Origin: Paludibacteraceae bacterium
Lineage (GTDB): Bacteria > Bacteroidota > Bacteroidia > Bacteroidales > Paludibacteraceae
Direction of reading: 5' to 3'
Length of the DNA stretch: 64,000 bases
Assembly (NCBI GenBank): GCA_017479885.1
Contig: JAFVBR010000039.1
Span: 180,581-244,580, forward strand
The translations under genes and the position numbers were made by a program. Numbering within the stretch: the stretch's first letter is position 1; each line of letters opens with the position of its first letter. Under the pieces are notes generated by a model, which saw only the letters and a program-made list of their open reading frames with translations, was not told the origin of the DNA and made no database searches. Shown here in pieces: positions 41,904 to 51,448 of the stretch.

Positions 41904-43391
41904 ATGAAACAGTTTCTTAAATATGTATTAGTACTTATAGTGGTGACAGCAGTCAGTGCGGGCACCACATGGTTTGTATTGCAGAAGGCAGCGCCGGAGG
42001 TGGTGATGACCAAAGTAGTGAACGGAGATACCATCTCCACCGTGCCTGTGCAATACCAGCGTTTCGCCTCTCTGCCTCAGGCAGGAGAGACCGATTTTAC
42101 CAATGCGGCAGAGCTGTCAGTCAATGCAGTGGTGCACGTGAAGACAACCTATAAGTCGCAGTCGCGCTCCTACATGTCGGACCCCTTCTTCGAGTTCTTC
42201 TTCGGCCGTCCGGGTCAGCAACAGCGTGAGATGCCTGCGCAACAGGCAAGCGGCTCAGGAGTGATAATCTCTTCCGATGGCTACATAGTGACCAACAACC
42301 ATGTCATTGACAAAGCTCAGCAGATACAGGTGGTTCTGAACGACAAGCGGGAGTTTGACGCCACTTTGGTCGGCACAGACCCGAACACTGATATCGCCCT
42401 TTTGAAGATTGATGCTACAGAGTTGCCGGTTATTCTGATGGGCAACTCCGATGACCTGCGGGTTGGCGAGTGGGTGCTGGCTGTGGGCAATCCTTTCAAC
42501 CTCACCAGTACCGTCACAGCGGGTATAGTAAGTGCCAAGGCTCGTAACATCAACATTCTCAATACCGACATGAAAATTGAGAGTTTCATTCAGACTGATG
42601 CTGCAGTCAACCCCGGCAACTCGGGAGGCGCATTGGTGAACACCCGTGGCGAACTGGTGGGCATCAACACCGCCATTGCTTCACAGACCGGCTCTTACAG
42701 CGGTTATTCGTTTGCAGTGCCGACGAGTATTGTTCAGAAAGTGGTGAGCGACATCAAGCAGTACGGCATTGTGCAGCGTGCCATTCTCGGTGTGCAGATG
42801 CAGGAGATTACCCCCGAACTGAAAAAAGAGAAGAACCTGACCACTCTGCAGGGTGCCTATGTGGCGCGGGTGGTTGAGGACGGAGCCGCATACAAGGCAG
42901 GCGTGAAAGAGGGCGATGTCATCACTCAGATTGACGCCACACCCATCAAGACGGGTACTGACCTGCAGGAGCAGATAGGCCGTCACCGTCCGGGAGACAG
43001 CGTGACACTCACCATACTCCGCAAAGGCAGTCTGATGACTTTTACAGCCGAGCTCACCAACCGTCAGGGAGGAACCTCGCTGTTGGAAAAGACTGACAAC
43101 GCCGTGCTTGGTGCGCAGTTCGAGGAGTTGTCGGACAAGTTGAAAGAGAAACTGGGTATTGACTACGGTATTCAGGTCAAGAACCTTAAGTCCGGCAAAC
43201 TCAAGAGTGCGGGAATCCCTCAGGACTTCATCATTCTGAAAGCCAACAACCGCGTGATACGCAGTGAAGAGGACTTGAACGAGGTGGTGGACAATGCGAT
43301 GTCAGCTTCGGAGCGTGACAAGGTGCTTTTCCTGACAGGTTGCACGCCGCAGGGCAGAGTGCAGTACTATGCTGTCAACCTGAGCGAATGA
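41904..43391 (+). CDS. degQ: HtrA/DegP-family periplasmic serine protease
   Basis: This 495-residue protein has an N-terminal signal anchor (about 5-25), a trypsin-like domain with His133 (VTNNHVID), Asp163 (NTDIALLKI) and Ser240 (NPGNSGGALV), then two PDZ domains (about 285-370 and 390-495). It degrades or refolds misfolded envelope proteins. The catalytic triad is complete. It stands alone, with a strong terminator after it (43455-43478). Confidence 0.95.
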   Translation: MKQFLKYVLVLIVVTAVSAGTTWFVLQKAAPEVVMTKVVNGDTISTVPVQYQRFASLPQAGETDFTNAAELSVNAVVHVKTTYKSQSRSYMSDPFFEFFFGRPGQQQREMPAQQASGSGVIISSDGYIVTNNHVIDKAQQIQVVLNDKREFDATLVGTDPNTDIALLKIDATELPVILMGNSDDLRVGEWVLAVGNPFNLTSTVTAGIVSAKARNINILNTDMKIESFIQTDAAVNPGNSGGALVNTRGELVGINTAIASQTGSYSGYSFAVPTSIVQKVVSDIKQYGIVQRAILGVQMQEITPELKKEKNLTTLQGAYVARVVEDGAAYKAGVKEGDVITQIDATPIKTGTDLQEQIGRHRPGDSVTLTILRKGSLMTFTAELTNRQGGTSLLEKTDNAVLGAQFEELSDKLKEKLGIDYGIQVKNLKSGKLKSAGIPQDFIILKANNRVIRSEEDLNEVVDNAMSASERDKVLFLTGCTPQGRVQYYAVNLSE

Positions 43392-43454
43392 CCAAATCAG
43401 AATACAATACTTTCTTCATAATACGAAGCATTGATTAAGAAAAGTTTTTTTTTG

Positions 43455-43478
43455 AGCGGCGGAGACTTTTCCGCCGCT
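43455..43478 (+). terminator. Terminator after the HtrA gene
   Basis: A perfect 8-pair stem (AGCGGCGG with CCGCCGCT) around an 8-base loop, with T-rich sequence on both sides (43445-43453 and 43491-43496). Confidence 0.7.
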
Positions 43479-43526
43479 TGTTGTTGTGTCTTTTTTGGCG
43501 GAATCTTAATAAAAATTATGTTTGCT

Positions 43527-43558
43527 ATTGCAAGAGTATCGTCTTTTTTATACCTTTG
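43527..43558 (+). promoter_or_regulatory. Promoter of the paired lipoprotein genes
   Basis: ATTG (43527-43530), 20 bases, TACCTTTG (43551-43558), 29 bases before the ATG at 43588. Confidence 0.65.
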
Positions 43559-43587
43559 CAGGGTAAAATAAAAAATACATACTATTT

Positions 43588-44211
43588 ATGAAAAAACAAG
43601 ACATTACACGATTCTTGAGCGTTGCTATGTTGGTTCTTGTGCTTGCAAGTTGCACTGAGTATCAATATACGTCGCGCTCATCGGCTATTCGTAAGGCCAA
43701 CATTCCTTCGCAGACCTATGGGGCGGAGGTGAGTGTTGACTTCAGCCGCAAAGTTTCCGCCACATCGAACTATCAGCGTACCCGTAGCGCTGCTATGCGC
43801 GAGGCGGAGTATCTGTGCCTTTTACAGGGCGTAGATGTAGTTGTTGACCCGATTGCACGTATAGAAGTGCGCAGCATCTGGCACAAAAAGCGCTACAAAG
43901 TGGAGCTTACCGGATACGTAGGCACTTACGAGCAAGTGAAGACAGGCATTGACGCGTTTGTAGAGAAGAACTTCTCGCTTGAGGACATCGAGAAGTACAA
44001 GCTGCTTACCGAGGAGGATTTTGCAGACTATTACTATGCCAAGCCCGACGGCGGCAATGTCACAAACTACTACATCAAGTCCAACATTACCCAACCCAAG
44101 GGGAGCACCGGTCTTGCAGACAGCATGGTAAAGTCGAAGGCTGCTAAAAAGGCGTCTAAGAAAAAAGGAGAAAGCAAATTTTTTGGACGTCTCTTTCAAC
44201 GTGATAAGTAA
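43588..44211 (+). CDS. Lipoprotein, paralogue of the next gene
   Basis: A 207-residue lipoprotein (VLVLASCTEYQY, lipid Cys at 22). Its core VDVVVDPIARIE ... YKVELTGYVGTYE matches IDIVVDPIYKIE ... YTAWLTGFAGYY in the following gene, so the two arose by duplication. The end is lysine-rich. Function unknown; it is likely anchored in the outer membrane. Confidence 0.65.
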   Translation: MKKQDITRFLSVAMLVLVLASCTEYQYTSRSSAIRKANIPSQTYGAEVSVDFSRKVSATSNYQRTRSAAMREAEYLCLLQGVDVVVDPIARIEVRSIWHKKRYKVELTGYVGTYEQVKTGIDAFVEKNFSLEDIEKYKLLTEEDFADYYYAKPDGGNVTNYYIKSNITQPKGSTGLADSMVKSKAAKKASKKKGESKFFGRLFQRDK

Positions 44212-44243
44212 ACAGGTATCATCAACGCAAAATATTTTCAATT

Positions 44244-44858
44244 ATGAAGACACTTAAATATATGTTTGCAACGGCTCTTGTGGCTCTTTTTGCCGTCAGT
44301 TGCAAAAACTATTCGTATATTGCCCGTGAATCAAACATTCCCGACAAGACTATCAATGCCACCCCAACCATAGTTGACATAAAGGCTGACTACAAGTTCC
44401 GTATTCAGGAGCAGTCTGGCCGTTGCCGCACAAAAGAAGAGGCTATGGCAGAGGCGAAGTATAAAGCTATTCTCAATAACAAAATCGACATCGTGGTTGA
44501 CCCCATCTACAAGATAGAGCGTCGTCCTACCGGCTACCGTAAATACACCGCATGGCTTACAGGCTTTGCAGGTTATTATGTGAACGACCGCACCGTTTTG
44601 GAGGACATCAAGCAGCTTAAAGACCTGCCGATGGAAGACATTGAGAAGTATCTCCTTATGCGTGATCCCGAGCTTATCCGCTATTTCCGCGAGGGCACGC
44701 CCGAGGGCGATGTAATCAACATCTATCATAATGACACCCACCATAACATGAAGGCTCAGCAGGCACCTAAGGAAGAGCCGGTATCTCAGACTGTTGTTGA
44801 ACCGCAACAACAGCCGCAGCAGAAACCTGTTCAGACATCCAAGAAGAAAAAGAAATAG
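44244..44858 (+). CDS. Lipoprotein, paralogue of the previous gene
   Basis: A 204-residue lipoprotein (LFAVSCKNYSYI, lipid Cys at 20) with the shared core described for 43588-44211 and the shared motif MEDIEKYLLM / LEDIEKYKLL. The tail is Gln/Pro/Lys-rich and probably unstructured. It lies 32 bases after its partner and both are likely on one transcript ending at 44881-44921. Confidence 0.65.
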   Translation: MKTLKYMFATALVALFAVSCKNYSYIARESNIPDKTINATPTIVDIKADYKFRIQEQSGRCRTKEEAMAEAKYKAILNNKIDIVVDPIYKIERRPTGYRKYTAWLTGFAGYYVNDRTVLEDIKQLKDLPMEDIEKYLLMRDPELIRYFREGTPEGDVINIYHNDTHHNMKAQQAPKEEPVSQTVVEPQQQPQQKPVQTSKKKKK

Positions 44859-44880
44859 TATTTCTTACACAGAGAACAGA

Positions 44881-44921
44881 AAGGGTGTACGCCATAGTAT
44901 GATGTGTACGCCTTTTTTTTT
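44881..44921 (+). terminator. Terminator after the lipoprotein pair
   Basis: AAGGGTGTA can pair with the region before and within TACGCCTT (one bulge, two G-T pairs), followed by nine T (44913-44921). The T run is strong and the stem imperfect. Confidence 0.5.
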
Positions 44922-44991
44922 GCAGACTTATAAAGAGTTGGTGGCAGAGACTACAAAATTGGCAGTCTCTGCCTGTTTTTTGCTATAACGA

Positions 44992-45023
44992 TTTGCATAT
45001 ATCGGATTTATGTGGTAATTTTG
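44992..45023 (+). promoter_or_regulatory. Promoter of the HAD hydrolase operon
   Basis: TTTG (44992-44995), 20 bases, TAATTTTG (45016-45023), 23 bases before the ATG at 45047. Full match to the Bacteroidetes pattern. Confidence 0.8.
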
Positions 45024-45046
45024 CGACAAATCTAATTATGTAAGTT

Positions 45047-45724
45047 ATGAAACACCCTTTTGAACCTCCTGTATGCAAGTATGGTCCTCCGCCTCATTTC
45101 TGGCGACCGAGGAGCAAGTACGATACTCTTATCTTCGACCTCGGAGGAGTGCTAATGAAGCACAACATGCAGGGTTGCATTGCTGCCTTCACGGAACTAC
45201 TCGGCGAAGATGGCGTGCAGCAGTATCTCGGTCTGGCATCCAACGGCGAAGGCGCTGCCGACTCGCTTATGATACAGTTCGAGCAAGGACTTGTGTCCGC
45301 TGAACAGTTTGTCAGTGAGGTGCTTAAGCATTGCCAAGAGGGCACAACCGAGCAGCAGGTAACAGATGCATGGCTACGGATGCATGCGGGTATTCCCGCC
45401 GACCGCCTTGAGTATGTGCGCAGCCTGCGCAGACAGGGATTTCAGACTTATCTGCTTTCCAACAACAACGAGCTGCACTGGCAGGATGTGCTCGACCATT
45501 ATCCCATTGCCGACTGCTTCGACCGAGTATTCCTCTCTCACGAGATGCATCTGAGCAAGCCCGACCCGAGGATGTTTGTCGCCATTGCCGAAGAGTTGGT
45601 TACCGAACCGGAGAGAACAATTTTCATTGATGATATAGAAGAGAACCGTGTAGCCGCCAATCTCGCTGTCGGGTGGAAGACATGCGCCGGTTTGGACGAA
45701 CTGCGGCAAATGCTTCAACTATGA
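45047..45724 (+). CDS. HAD-superfamily phosphatase
   Basis: A 225-residue HAD-IA enzyme with all four motifs: IFDLGGVL (about 28-35), LLSNNNE (II), KPDPRMF (III) and FIDDIEEN (IV). The small helical cap lies between motifs I and II. It removes phosphate from a small sugar phosphate or nucleotide; the substrate cannot be told. It overlaps the CotH-family gene by 4 bases. Confidence 0.85.
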   Translation: MKHPFEPPVCKYGPPPHFWRPRSKYDTLIFDLGGVLMKHNMQGCIAAFTELLGEDGVQQYLGLASNGEGAADSLMIQFEQGLVSAEQFVSEVLKHCQEGTTEQQVTDAWLRMHAGIPADRLEYVRSLRRQGFQTYLLSNNNELHWQDVLDHYPIADCFDRVFLSHEMHLSKPDPRMFVAIAEELVTEPERTIFIDDIEENRVAANLAVGWKTCAGLDELRQMLQL

Positions 45725-47586
45725 GACGTTTTTACATCTTTCTGACATTCTGTGCTCTGTCATGCCTGCCCCTCTTTCCGTCAGAGAAACTTACGGGTAC
45801 GGTTATCGGTTCCGAGTGGTCGGTTGACTATGCCAATACCTCTTCACCCTCCAAAACAGTCAATACCCGCGACATGGCATTCGACGGTGACCTCAACACC
45901 TGCTTTGCTTCGTGGGACAGGTCATACTCATGGGTGGGCCTTGACCTCGGTGAACCATATATCATCACCAAGGTAGGCTGGTCGCCGAGGAACGACGGAG
46001 TGGGTCCGGCACGCGTACAGCTCGGTGTGTTCGAGGGTGCCATGAGGGAAGACTTCATGGATGCCATTCCGCTGTACATTATTCCCGAACAAGGAGTGAT
46101 AGGCACAATCGACTATGCAGACATCAATTGTACTCGCGGATTCCGTTATGTGAGATACATCGGTCCTGCCGATGCCCGATGCAACATTGCCGAGATAGAG
46201 TTTTATGGAGAGAAAGGGGTGGGGGACAACTCCCATCTGCCACAACTTACCAACCTGCCGACCGTCTGTATTCATACGGTTGGCAATCAGGAGCCATACG
46301 ACAAAGTGAACCAGATAGAGTCGTATGTATCGATTGTCTCCGGCGATGGACGACAGCTTCTTCAGGATACGGCTTTCACCCGTCTGCGCGGCAATGCGTC
46401 AATGGACTTCCCGAAAAAGCCGTACAGGATAAAGTTCGCCCACAAGCACAATGTGCTCAACTCGCCCGCCAAAGCCAAGAAGTGGACTCTGATAAACAAT
46501 TACGGCGACAAAACCCTCATGCGCAACCAACTCGCCTTCGAACTCAGCCGCCGTTTAGGCATGCCTTACACTCCTTTTTGTGCATACGCGGATGTGGTGC
46601 TCAATGGCGAATACAAGGGCTGCTACCAACTCTGCGACCAGATTCAGGTGCACAAGCAGAGAGTCAACATAGATGAAATGACACCGCGTGACAACAGCGG
46701 AGAGGCTTTGACAGGCGGCTATCTGATAGAGGCGGATGCATACGCATATCTTGAGACGTCCATGTTCTGGTCGCAAAAAGGCACCGGTGTCACCATCAAG
46801 TCACCCGACGAGGACAGCATCACCTATGAGCAGAAAGAGTACATACGCGTCGCTTACGACCGTATGGAGGGCAACTGGCGCACATATCTGGACATGAACA
46901 CTTTTCTGCGTCATTTTCTTGTAGGCGAGATGTCGGGCAATACCGACACCTACTGGAGTGTCTATTTTTACAAGCGCCGCGGCAACGACACCATCTTCAC
47001 CGGACCGGTATGGGATTTCGACCTCGCTTTCGACAACGACACCCGCATCTATCCTGTCAACAACAAGTCCGACTTCATTTACCGCAGCGGAGGCAGCACA
47101 ACGGGGTATATGCGACAGTTGGCTGACAATGTTGCCGTTAACAGCAAAGAAGGCAGAGAGATGTTGCTCAATATATGGGCAGAAGCAAGAGAGAAAGGGC
47201 TCACAGAGGAGAACTTTTTGCAGTATATAGACGAGCAGGCCCGGATGCTCGAGCAGTCGCAGCGGCTCAACTTCATCCGTTGGCCCATCATGAACCAGTA
47301 TGTGCACCAGAATGCGCGAGTATGGGGCAGTTATGCCGCCGAAGTGAATAATGTAAAGAACTTCATCTCCAAGCGTATTCCGTGGATGGACAAGCGGTTG
47401 GGATACACCTATGTACCTCCTGTGGATGCCGTGGAATATACTTCGGCAGCAGCCTTCGATAAGAGTGAACCGTATATGGTTTATACTATAGCAGGTCAGT
47501 ATGCCGGCAGCAATCTCAGCATGCTTTCGCCGGGAATGTATATTCTTCGCCAAGGTTCTGCAACTTTCAAGATATTAGTGCAATAG
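45721..47586 (+). CDS. Secreted CotH-kinase-family protein with discoidin-like domain
   Basis: This 621-residue protein has a signal peptide (IFLTFCALSCLPLFPS). An F5/8-type (discoidin-like) domain follows (about 45-160; MAFDGDLNTCFASWDRSYSW, WVGLDLGEPYIITKVGW), then a CotH kinase-like domain (about 190-560; FTRLRGNASMDFPKKPYRIK, LMRNQLAFELSRRLGMPYTP and VWDFDLAFDN with the metal-binding Asp). The tail (VYTIAGQYAGSNLSMLSPGM and the end) looks like a type IX secretion signal. Start at 45721 chosen for the ATGA overlap and signal peptide. The target of phosphorylation is unknown. Confidence 0.8.
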   Translation: MRRFYIFLTFCALSCLPLFPSEKLTGTVIGSEWSVDYANTSSPSKTVNTRDMAFDGDLNTCFASWDRSYSWVGLDLGEPYIITKVGWSPRNDGVGPARVQLGVFEGAMREDFMDAIPLYIIPEQGVIGTIDYADINCTRGFRYVRYIGPADARCNIAEIEFYGEKGVGDNSHLPQLTNLPTVCIHTVGNQEPYDKVNQIESYVSIVSGDGRQLLQDTAFTRLRGNASMDFPKKPYRIKFAHKHNVLNSPAKAKKWTLINNYGDKTLMRNQLAFELSRRLGMPYTPFCAYADVVLNGEYKGCYQLCDQIQVHKQRVNIDEMTPRDNSGEALTGGYLIEADAYAYLETSMFWSQKGTGVTIKSPDEDSITYEQKEYIRVAYDRMEGNWRTYLDMNTFLRHFLVGEMSGNTDTYWSVYFYKRRGNDTIFTGPVWDFDLAFDNDTRIYPVNNKSDFIYRSGGSTTGYMRQLADNVAVNSKEGREMLLNIWAEAREKGLTEENFLQYIDEQARMLEQSQRLNFIRWPIMNQYVHQNARVWGSYAAEVNNVKNFISKRIPWMDKRLGYTYVPPVDAVEYTSAAAFDKSEPYMVYTIAGQYAGSNLSMLSPGMYILRQGSATFKILVQ

Positions 47587-47589
47587 TCT

Positions 47590-48036
47590 ATGCATAAGAT
47601 ACTTTTCGTTTGTCATGGCAATATCTGCCGCTCGCCGATGGCCGAGTTTATGATGAAGCATCTTGCCAGTGAGGCAGGCAGAGCCGCCGAGTTTATCATA
47701 GAGTCAGCCGCAGTGTCAACCGAAGAGACGGGCAACGACATCTATCCTCCCGCCCAGCGCATTCTCCGTGAGAATAACATCCCGTTTGCCTCACGCGGGG
47801 CGAGGCAGATTTCCCGTGCCGACTATGCGCGTTTTGACCATATAGTCTGCATGGACAAGAGCAATCTTCGTCTGCTCAAGCGGATAATAGGGGATGATAG
47901 AGAAGGCAAGGTATCTCTTCTGCTTGACTGGGCGGACCTGCAGCGCGATGTAGCCGACCCTTGGTACACCGGCGATTTCGGGCAGGCATACAACGATATA
48001 CTAATGGGTTGTGAGGCTATGCTTGCCAGGCTCTGA
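47590..48036 (+). CDS. Low-molecular-weight protein tyrosine phosphatase
   Basis: A 148-residue enzyme with the P-loop CHGNICRS (Cys8, Arg14) and the general acid Asp in VADPWYTGD. It removes phosphate from phosphotyrosine in proteins, often those that control capsule export. It follows the CotH-family gene after 3 bases, so the three genes from 45047 form one operon. Confidence 0.93.
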   Translation: MHKILFVCHGNICRSPMAEFMMKHLASEAGRAAEFIIESAAVSTEETGNDIYPPAQRILRENNIPFASRGARQISRADYARFDHIVCMDKSNLRLLKRIIGDDREGKVSLLLDWADLQRDVADPWYTGDFGQAYNDILMGCEAMLARL

Positions 48037-48102
48037 AACTCTTCCGGATTGAACTTTTTATACTGCCAAATTGTCAGAAAATGCACTTTGGTTCACTTTT
48101 TG

Positions 48103-48134
48103 TTTGCATAATTGAAATATTTGCAGTAATTTTG
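48103..48134 (+). promoter_or_regulatory. Promoter of the primary sigma factor gene
   Basis: TTTG (48103-48106), 20 bases, TAATTTTG (48127-48134). The leader to the ATG at 48229 is about 88 bases. Confidence 0.8.
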
Positions 48135-48228
48135 CGCGCTATTTTGGCGAGGTATGTACTGCTGTGAGCTAAGAGATGCTGCAAGTAAGGCATGCCGGAC
48201 CAAATTTTTAAAACACTGGAAGTTACCT

Positions 48229-49089
48229 ATGAGACAACTGAAAATTACAAAATCAATCACCAATCGTGAGAGTGCTTCGCTTGACAAGTATCTGCAAGAG
48301 ATTGGCCGTGAAGAACTTATAACGGTTGAGGAAGAGGTTGAACTCGCAGGGCGCATCCGCAATGGCGACAGAGCCGCACTTGAGAAACTGACTCGTGCGA
48401 ATTTGCGTTTCGTGGTTTCCGTGGCAAAGCAGTATCAGAATCAGGGTCTGAGCCTTCCTGACTTGATTAACGAAGGTAATCTCGGACTGATAAAGGCCGC
48501 AGAGAAATTTGACGAGACACGCGGATTCAAGTTTATCAGTTATGCAGTGTGGTGGATTCGCCAGAGCATCCTTCAGGCATTGGCAGAGCAGTCGCGTATA
48601 GTTCGTCTGCCTCTCAACCAGGTCGGCTCTATCAACAAAATCAACAAGGCGCTTCAGCATTTTGAGCAGCAGTATGAGCGTAAGCCTTCGGCTGAAGAAC
48701 TCGCAGAGGAGCTTGACATACCGGTTGACAAGATAGCCGACACCTTGAAAATGTCGGGTCGTCACATCAGTGTGGACGCTCCGTTTGTAGAGGGTGAAGA
48801 CAACAGCCTGATAGATGTGATGGTAAATGAAGACTCGCCCAATGCCGACCGTGGACTCATCAACGAATCTCTTTCCAAGGAGATTGACCGTGCGCTGGCT
48901 ACACTTACCGACCGTGAAGCGGAGATAATCCGCAAGTTCTTCGGTATAGGTGTGCCGGAAATGACGCTGGAAGAGATAGGCGAAGAGTTCGGCCTGACAC
49001 GTGAGCGTGTGCGCCAAATCAAGGAGAAAGCGATACGCCGCTTGAGAAACAACTCACGCAGCAAACTCCTGAAGACTTATCTGGGATAA
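48229..49089 (+). CDS. rpoD: Primary RNA polymerase sigma factor (RpoD/SigA)
   Basis: This 286-residue sigma-70 protein has regions 1.2 ([15 protein letters not shown]), 2 ([20 protein letters not shown], then [19 protein letters not shown]), 3 ([19 protein letters not shown]) and 4 ([20 protein letters not shown]). It lacks the long region 1.1 and the nonconserved insert of the E. coli protein, and this short form is the main sigma factor of Bacteroidetes. It reads the TTTG / TAnnTTTG promoters seen all through the window. The start at 48229 begins the well-known [15 protein letters not shown] sequence. Confidence 0.96.
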   Translation: MRQLKITKSITNRESASLDKYLQEIGREELITVEEEVELAGRIRNGDRAALEKLTRANLRFVVSVAKQYQNQGLSLPDLINEGNLGLIKAAEKFDETRGFKFISYAVWWIRQSILQALAEQSRIVRLPLNQVGSINKINKALQHFEQQYERKPSAEELAEELDIPVDKIADTLKMSGRHISVDAPFVEGEDNSLIDVMVNEDSPNADRGLINESLSKEIDRALATLTDREAEIIRKFFGIGVPEMTLEEIGEEFGLTRERVRQIKEKAIRRLRNNSRSKLLKTYLG

Positions 49090-49153
49090 TTGTTCCGATA
49101 GTGCCCGGGTTTGCTCAAGGGTTATTAACTTTTTCATAAATAGTGTTTGCTGA

Positions 49154-49190
49154 GGCCTGCCGGTCAACCTACCGGAGGGTCTCTTTTTTT
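49154..49190 (+). terminator. Terminator after rpoD
   Basis: CCGGT (49160-49164) pairs with ACCGG (49171-49175) around CAACCT, with a further imperfect outer stem, followed by CTCTTTTTTT (49181-49190). Confidence 0.65.
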
Positions 49191-49286
49191 CTGTCTTTGC
49201 GGCAGGGCAGTCGGAGTGCGCAGGTATGGCATGCCGGCTCGGGCATGCATGTCAGAATCAGCATTTGTACCCAAAATTAAAATATA

Positions 49287-49318
49287 TTTGCACGAATGAA
49301 AAAAATGCAGTATCTTTG
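49287..49318 (+). promoter_or_regulatory. Promoter of the outer-membrane protein gene
   Basis: TTTG (49287-49290), 20 bases, TATCTTTG (49311-49318), 22 bases before the ATG at 49341. It sets the start, since a longer frame from 49296 would begin inside the promoter. Confidence 0.8.
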
Positions 49319-49340
49319 CACGTCATTATGCATAATTGAT

Positions 49341-50207
49341 ATGAATACATCCAAGAAACTATCAGTTCTTCTGTTGCAAGTGTTGCTGCTTGGCGCCACG
49401 GCATTTGTTAATGCCGAGCCTGTTCCCTATAACAAACCTGATTTGGTATGGACAAAAAGTGCCAATTCCCGTACAGGTCGTTATATAACGAAAGGAACTT
49501 CAGTGGCTCAGGCCATATCTCTCACTCTTGATGCCGCTTATTATTACGGAGATGTGGAGAATCGCGGTTTGGCACTGGCAGGCGGACCTTTGTTTGCCGA
49601 CAATATATGCGGTATGGCGAAAATCAACTATTCGCAGCCTGTTGCTTCGATGCTCAATATCCGCTACTCGATAGGAGGCGGTGTGCTTAGGGGAAACAAC
49701 GAACGTTATGCCGACAAAATGTATGCGACTGACAGCCCTCTCAGTTACCGCAAGTTCCAGTCGTGGATACTTAACGGTGCGGTGGGTGTGGAAATATTCC
49801 CTATACCCGAGGCAGGTTTCTATATATATGCAGGTGTGATGCTCAACTACAGCAATGTGCGTATGGATTATGGCAAATCGGCTCCTGACGGAGACTGGCT
49901 ATATAACTGGAAGAACAACTCATTTCTGCCTATGATTCCTGTTGAACTTGGTTATCAGTTCAAGTTGAAAAAGAGTTGGCTGATGAATGTTCATCTTGGT
50001 TTTGCCCAGGGACTTGGCGATACGGAGACCTTGAATCTTGATGGTTATCCTCACGATTTCAGCGGTCGCGGTTCTGGTACGGCTGCCGGCTTAAGCGGAA
50101 CTATGGGCAAATCTACGAAGCAATGGTTCGACGGTTGGTTCAATGTGGGTGTAACCATATCTTATAGTTGGCATAACTGCGAGATTTGCCGCTTGCGTAA
50201 ATGGTAA
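49341..50207 (+). CDS. Outer-membrane beta-barrel protein
   Basis: A 288-residue protein with a signal peptide (LLLQVLLLGATAFVNAE) and repeated amphipathic strands with Gly/Tyr turns (AYYYGDVENRGLALAGG, FYIYAGVMLNYSNVRMDY, VGVTISYSWHNCEIC). It resembles small porin-like or OmpA-type barrels. Substrate or partner unknown. The HD hydrolase gene starts 3 bases after it. Confidence 0.7.
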   Translation: MNTSKKLSVLLLQVLLLGATAFVNAEPVPYNKPDLVWTKSANSRTGRYITKGTSVAQAISLTLDAAYYYGDVENRGLALAGGPLFADNICGMAKINYSQPVASMLNIRYSIGGGVLRGNNERYADKMYATDSPLSYRKFQSWILNGAVGVEIFPIPEAGFYIYAGVMLNYSNVRMDYGKSAPDGDWLYNWKNNSFLPMIPVELGYQFKLKKSWLMNVHLGFAQGLGDTETLNLDGYPHDFSGRGSGTAAGLSGTMGKSTKQWFDGWFNVGVTISYSWHNCEICRLRKW

Positions 50208-50210
50208 TTG

Positions 50211-51434
50211 ATGGCGGGTAAGCGTAAGATAATCAACGACCCCGTCTTCGGGTTCATCAGTGTCCCCAACGAATTTCTTTTTGATTTGTTGCAGCACCCT
50301 TATGTGCAGCGGCTGAACCGTATCCGTCAGTTGGGACTCAGTTTTTTTGTCTATCCGGGTGCCATGCACAGCCGTTTCTTGCATTCCATCGGTGCCATGC
50401 ACCTTATGCAGGAAGCGATATCGGTGCTGCGTCTGAAGGGTATCGACATCTCCCACAACGAAGGCAATGCTGCTGCGGCTGCCATATTGTTGCACGACAT
50501 AGGTCACGGACCTTTTTCCCATGTGCTTGAGAACACACTGGTAAGCGGTATCTCCCACGAAGAGATATCAATGCTGATGATGGAGAGCATCAACAGGGAT
50601 ATGCAGGGCCGGCTGACCGATGCCATCCGCATATTCAAGGACGATTATCCTCGCCGTTTCTTGCATCAGATGATAAGTTCGCAGCTTGACGTTGACCGTC
50701 TGGACTATCTATGCCGCGACTCGTTCTTCTGCGGAGTGAGCGAGGGCACAGTGGCATCTGCACGAATACTGAAGATGCTCAATGTGGTGGACGACCGTCT
50801 GGTAGTGGAGGCAAAAGGTATATATTCGATAGAGAAATTCCTCGTGGCACGCCGTCTGATGTACTGGCAGGTGTATCTGCACAAGACATCGGTGGCAGCC
50901 GAGCAGATGCTGCAGAAGATTCTTGCGCGTGCCAAGTGTCTGGCTTCGGAGGGCAGGGAGCTGTTCTGCAGTCCGGCATTGCATTATTTTCTCTACAACA
51001 ACGTCAGTGCTGCCGATTTTATGCATAATGACAATGCTCTGAGGCAGTATGCTTTGCTTGACGATACCGACATACTGTCTGCAATCAAGGTGTGGGCGGA
51101 CAACGATGACCGTGTGCTGGGTCTGCTCTGCAGAGCCTTCACCAACCGCCGTCTCTTCAAAGTGCGTATGCTGGAGCAGCCTGCAATGCAGGACGAGATA
51201 GCAGCACTCAAGGACAGCTATATGCGCAACCTGCATCTGACAGCCGCCGAGGCGGATTCGCTCTATGCCTGCCACTCTTCGGTTACCAACACCTATTCCG
51301 CCAAGGACGACAGTATAGATATCCTTTTTGCGGACGGCACCATCCGTGATATAGCCGATGCATCCGACATGCTCAACCTGCAGGTGCTCACCAAGCGTGT
51401 GGAGAAACATTATCTTTTCTACTATAAATTATAA
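50211..51434 (+). CDS. HD-domain phosphohydrolase (dGTPase-like)
   Basis: This 407-residue protein has the HD fold metal motif: His in [12 protein letters not shown], the HD pair in [13 protein letters not shown], and Asp in [16 protein letters not shown]. This group (HD superfamily phosphohydrolases of the YwfO/dGTPase type) hydrolyses nucleoside triphosphates, though many members are untested. The ATG at 50211 was preferred to the TTG just before it. It lies upstream of the lipid A genes with a 14-base gap. Confidence 0.85.
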   Translation: MAGKRKIINDPVFGFISVPNEFLFDLLQHPYVQRLNRIRQLGLSFFVYPGAMHSRFLHSIGAMHLMQEAISVLRLKGIDISHNEGNAAAAAILLHDIGHGPFSHVLENTLVSGISHEEISMLMMESINRDMQGRLTDAIRIFKDDYPRRFLHQMISSQLDVDRLDYLCRDSFFCGVSEGTVASARILKMLNVVDDRLVVEAKGIYSIEKFLVARRLMYWQVYLHKTSVAAEQMLQKILARAKCLASEGRELFCSPALHYFLYNNVSAADFMHNDNALRQYALLDDTDILSAIKVWADNDDRVLGLLCRAFTNRRLFKVRMLEQPAMQDEIAALKDSYMRNLHLTAAEADSLYACHSSVTNTYSAKDDSIDILFADGTIRDIADASDMLNLQVLTKRVEKHYLFYYKL

Positions 51435-51448
51435 CCGATTCACCCCTC

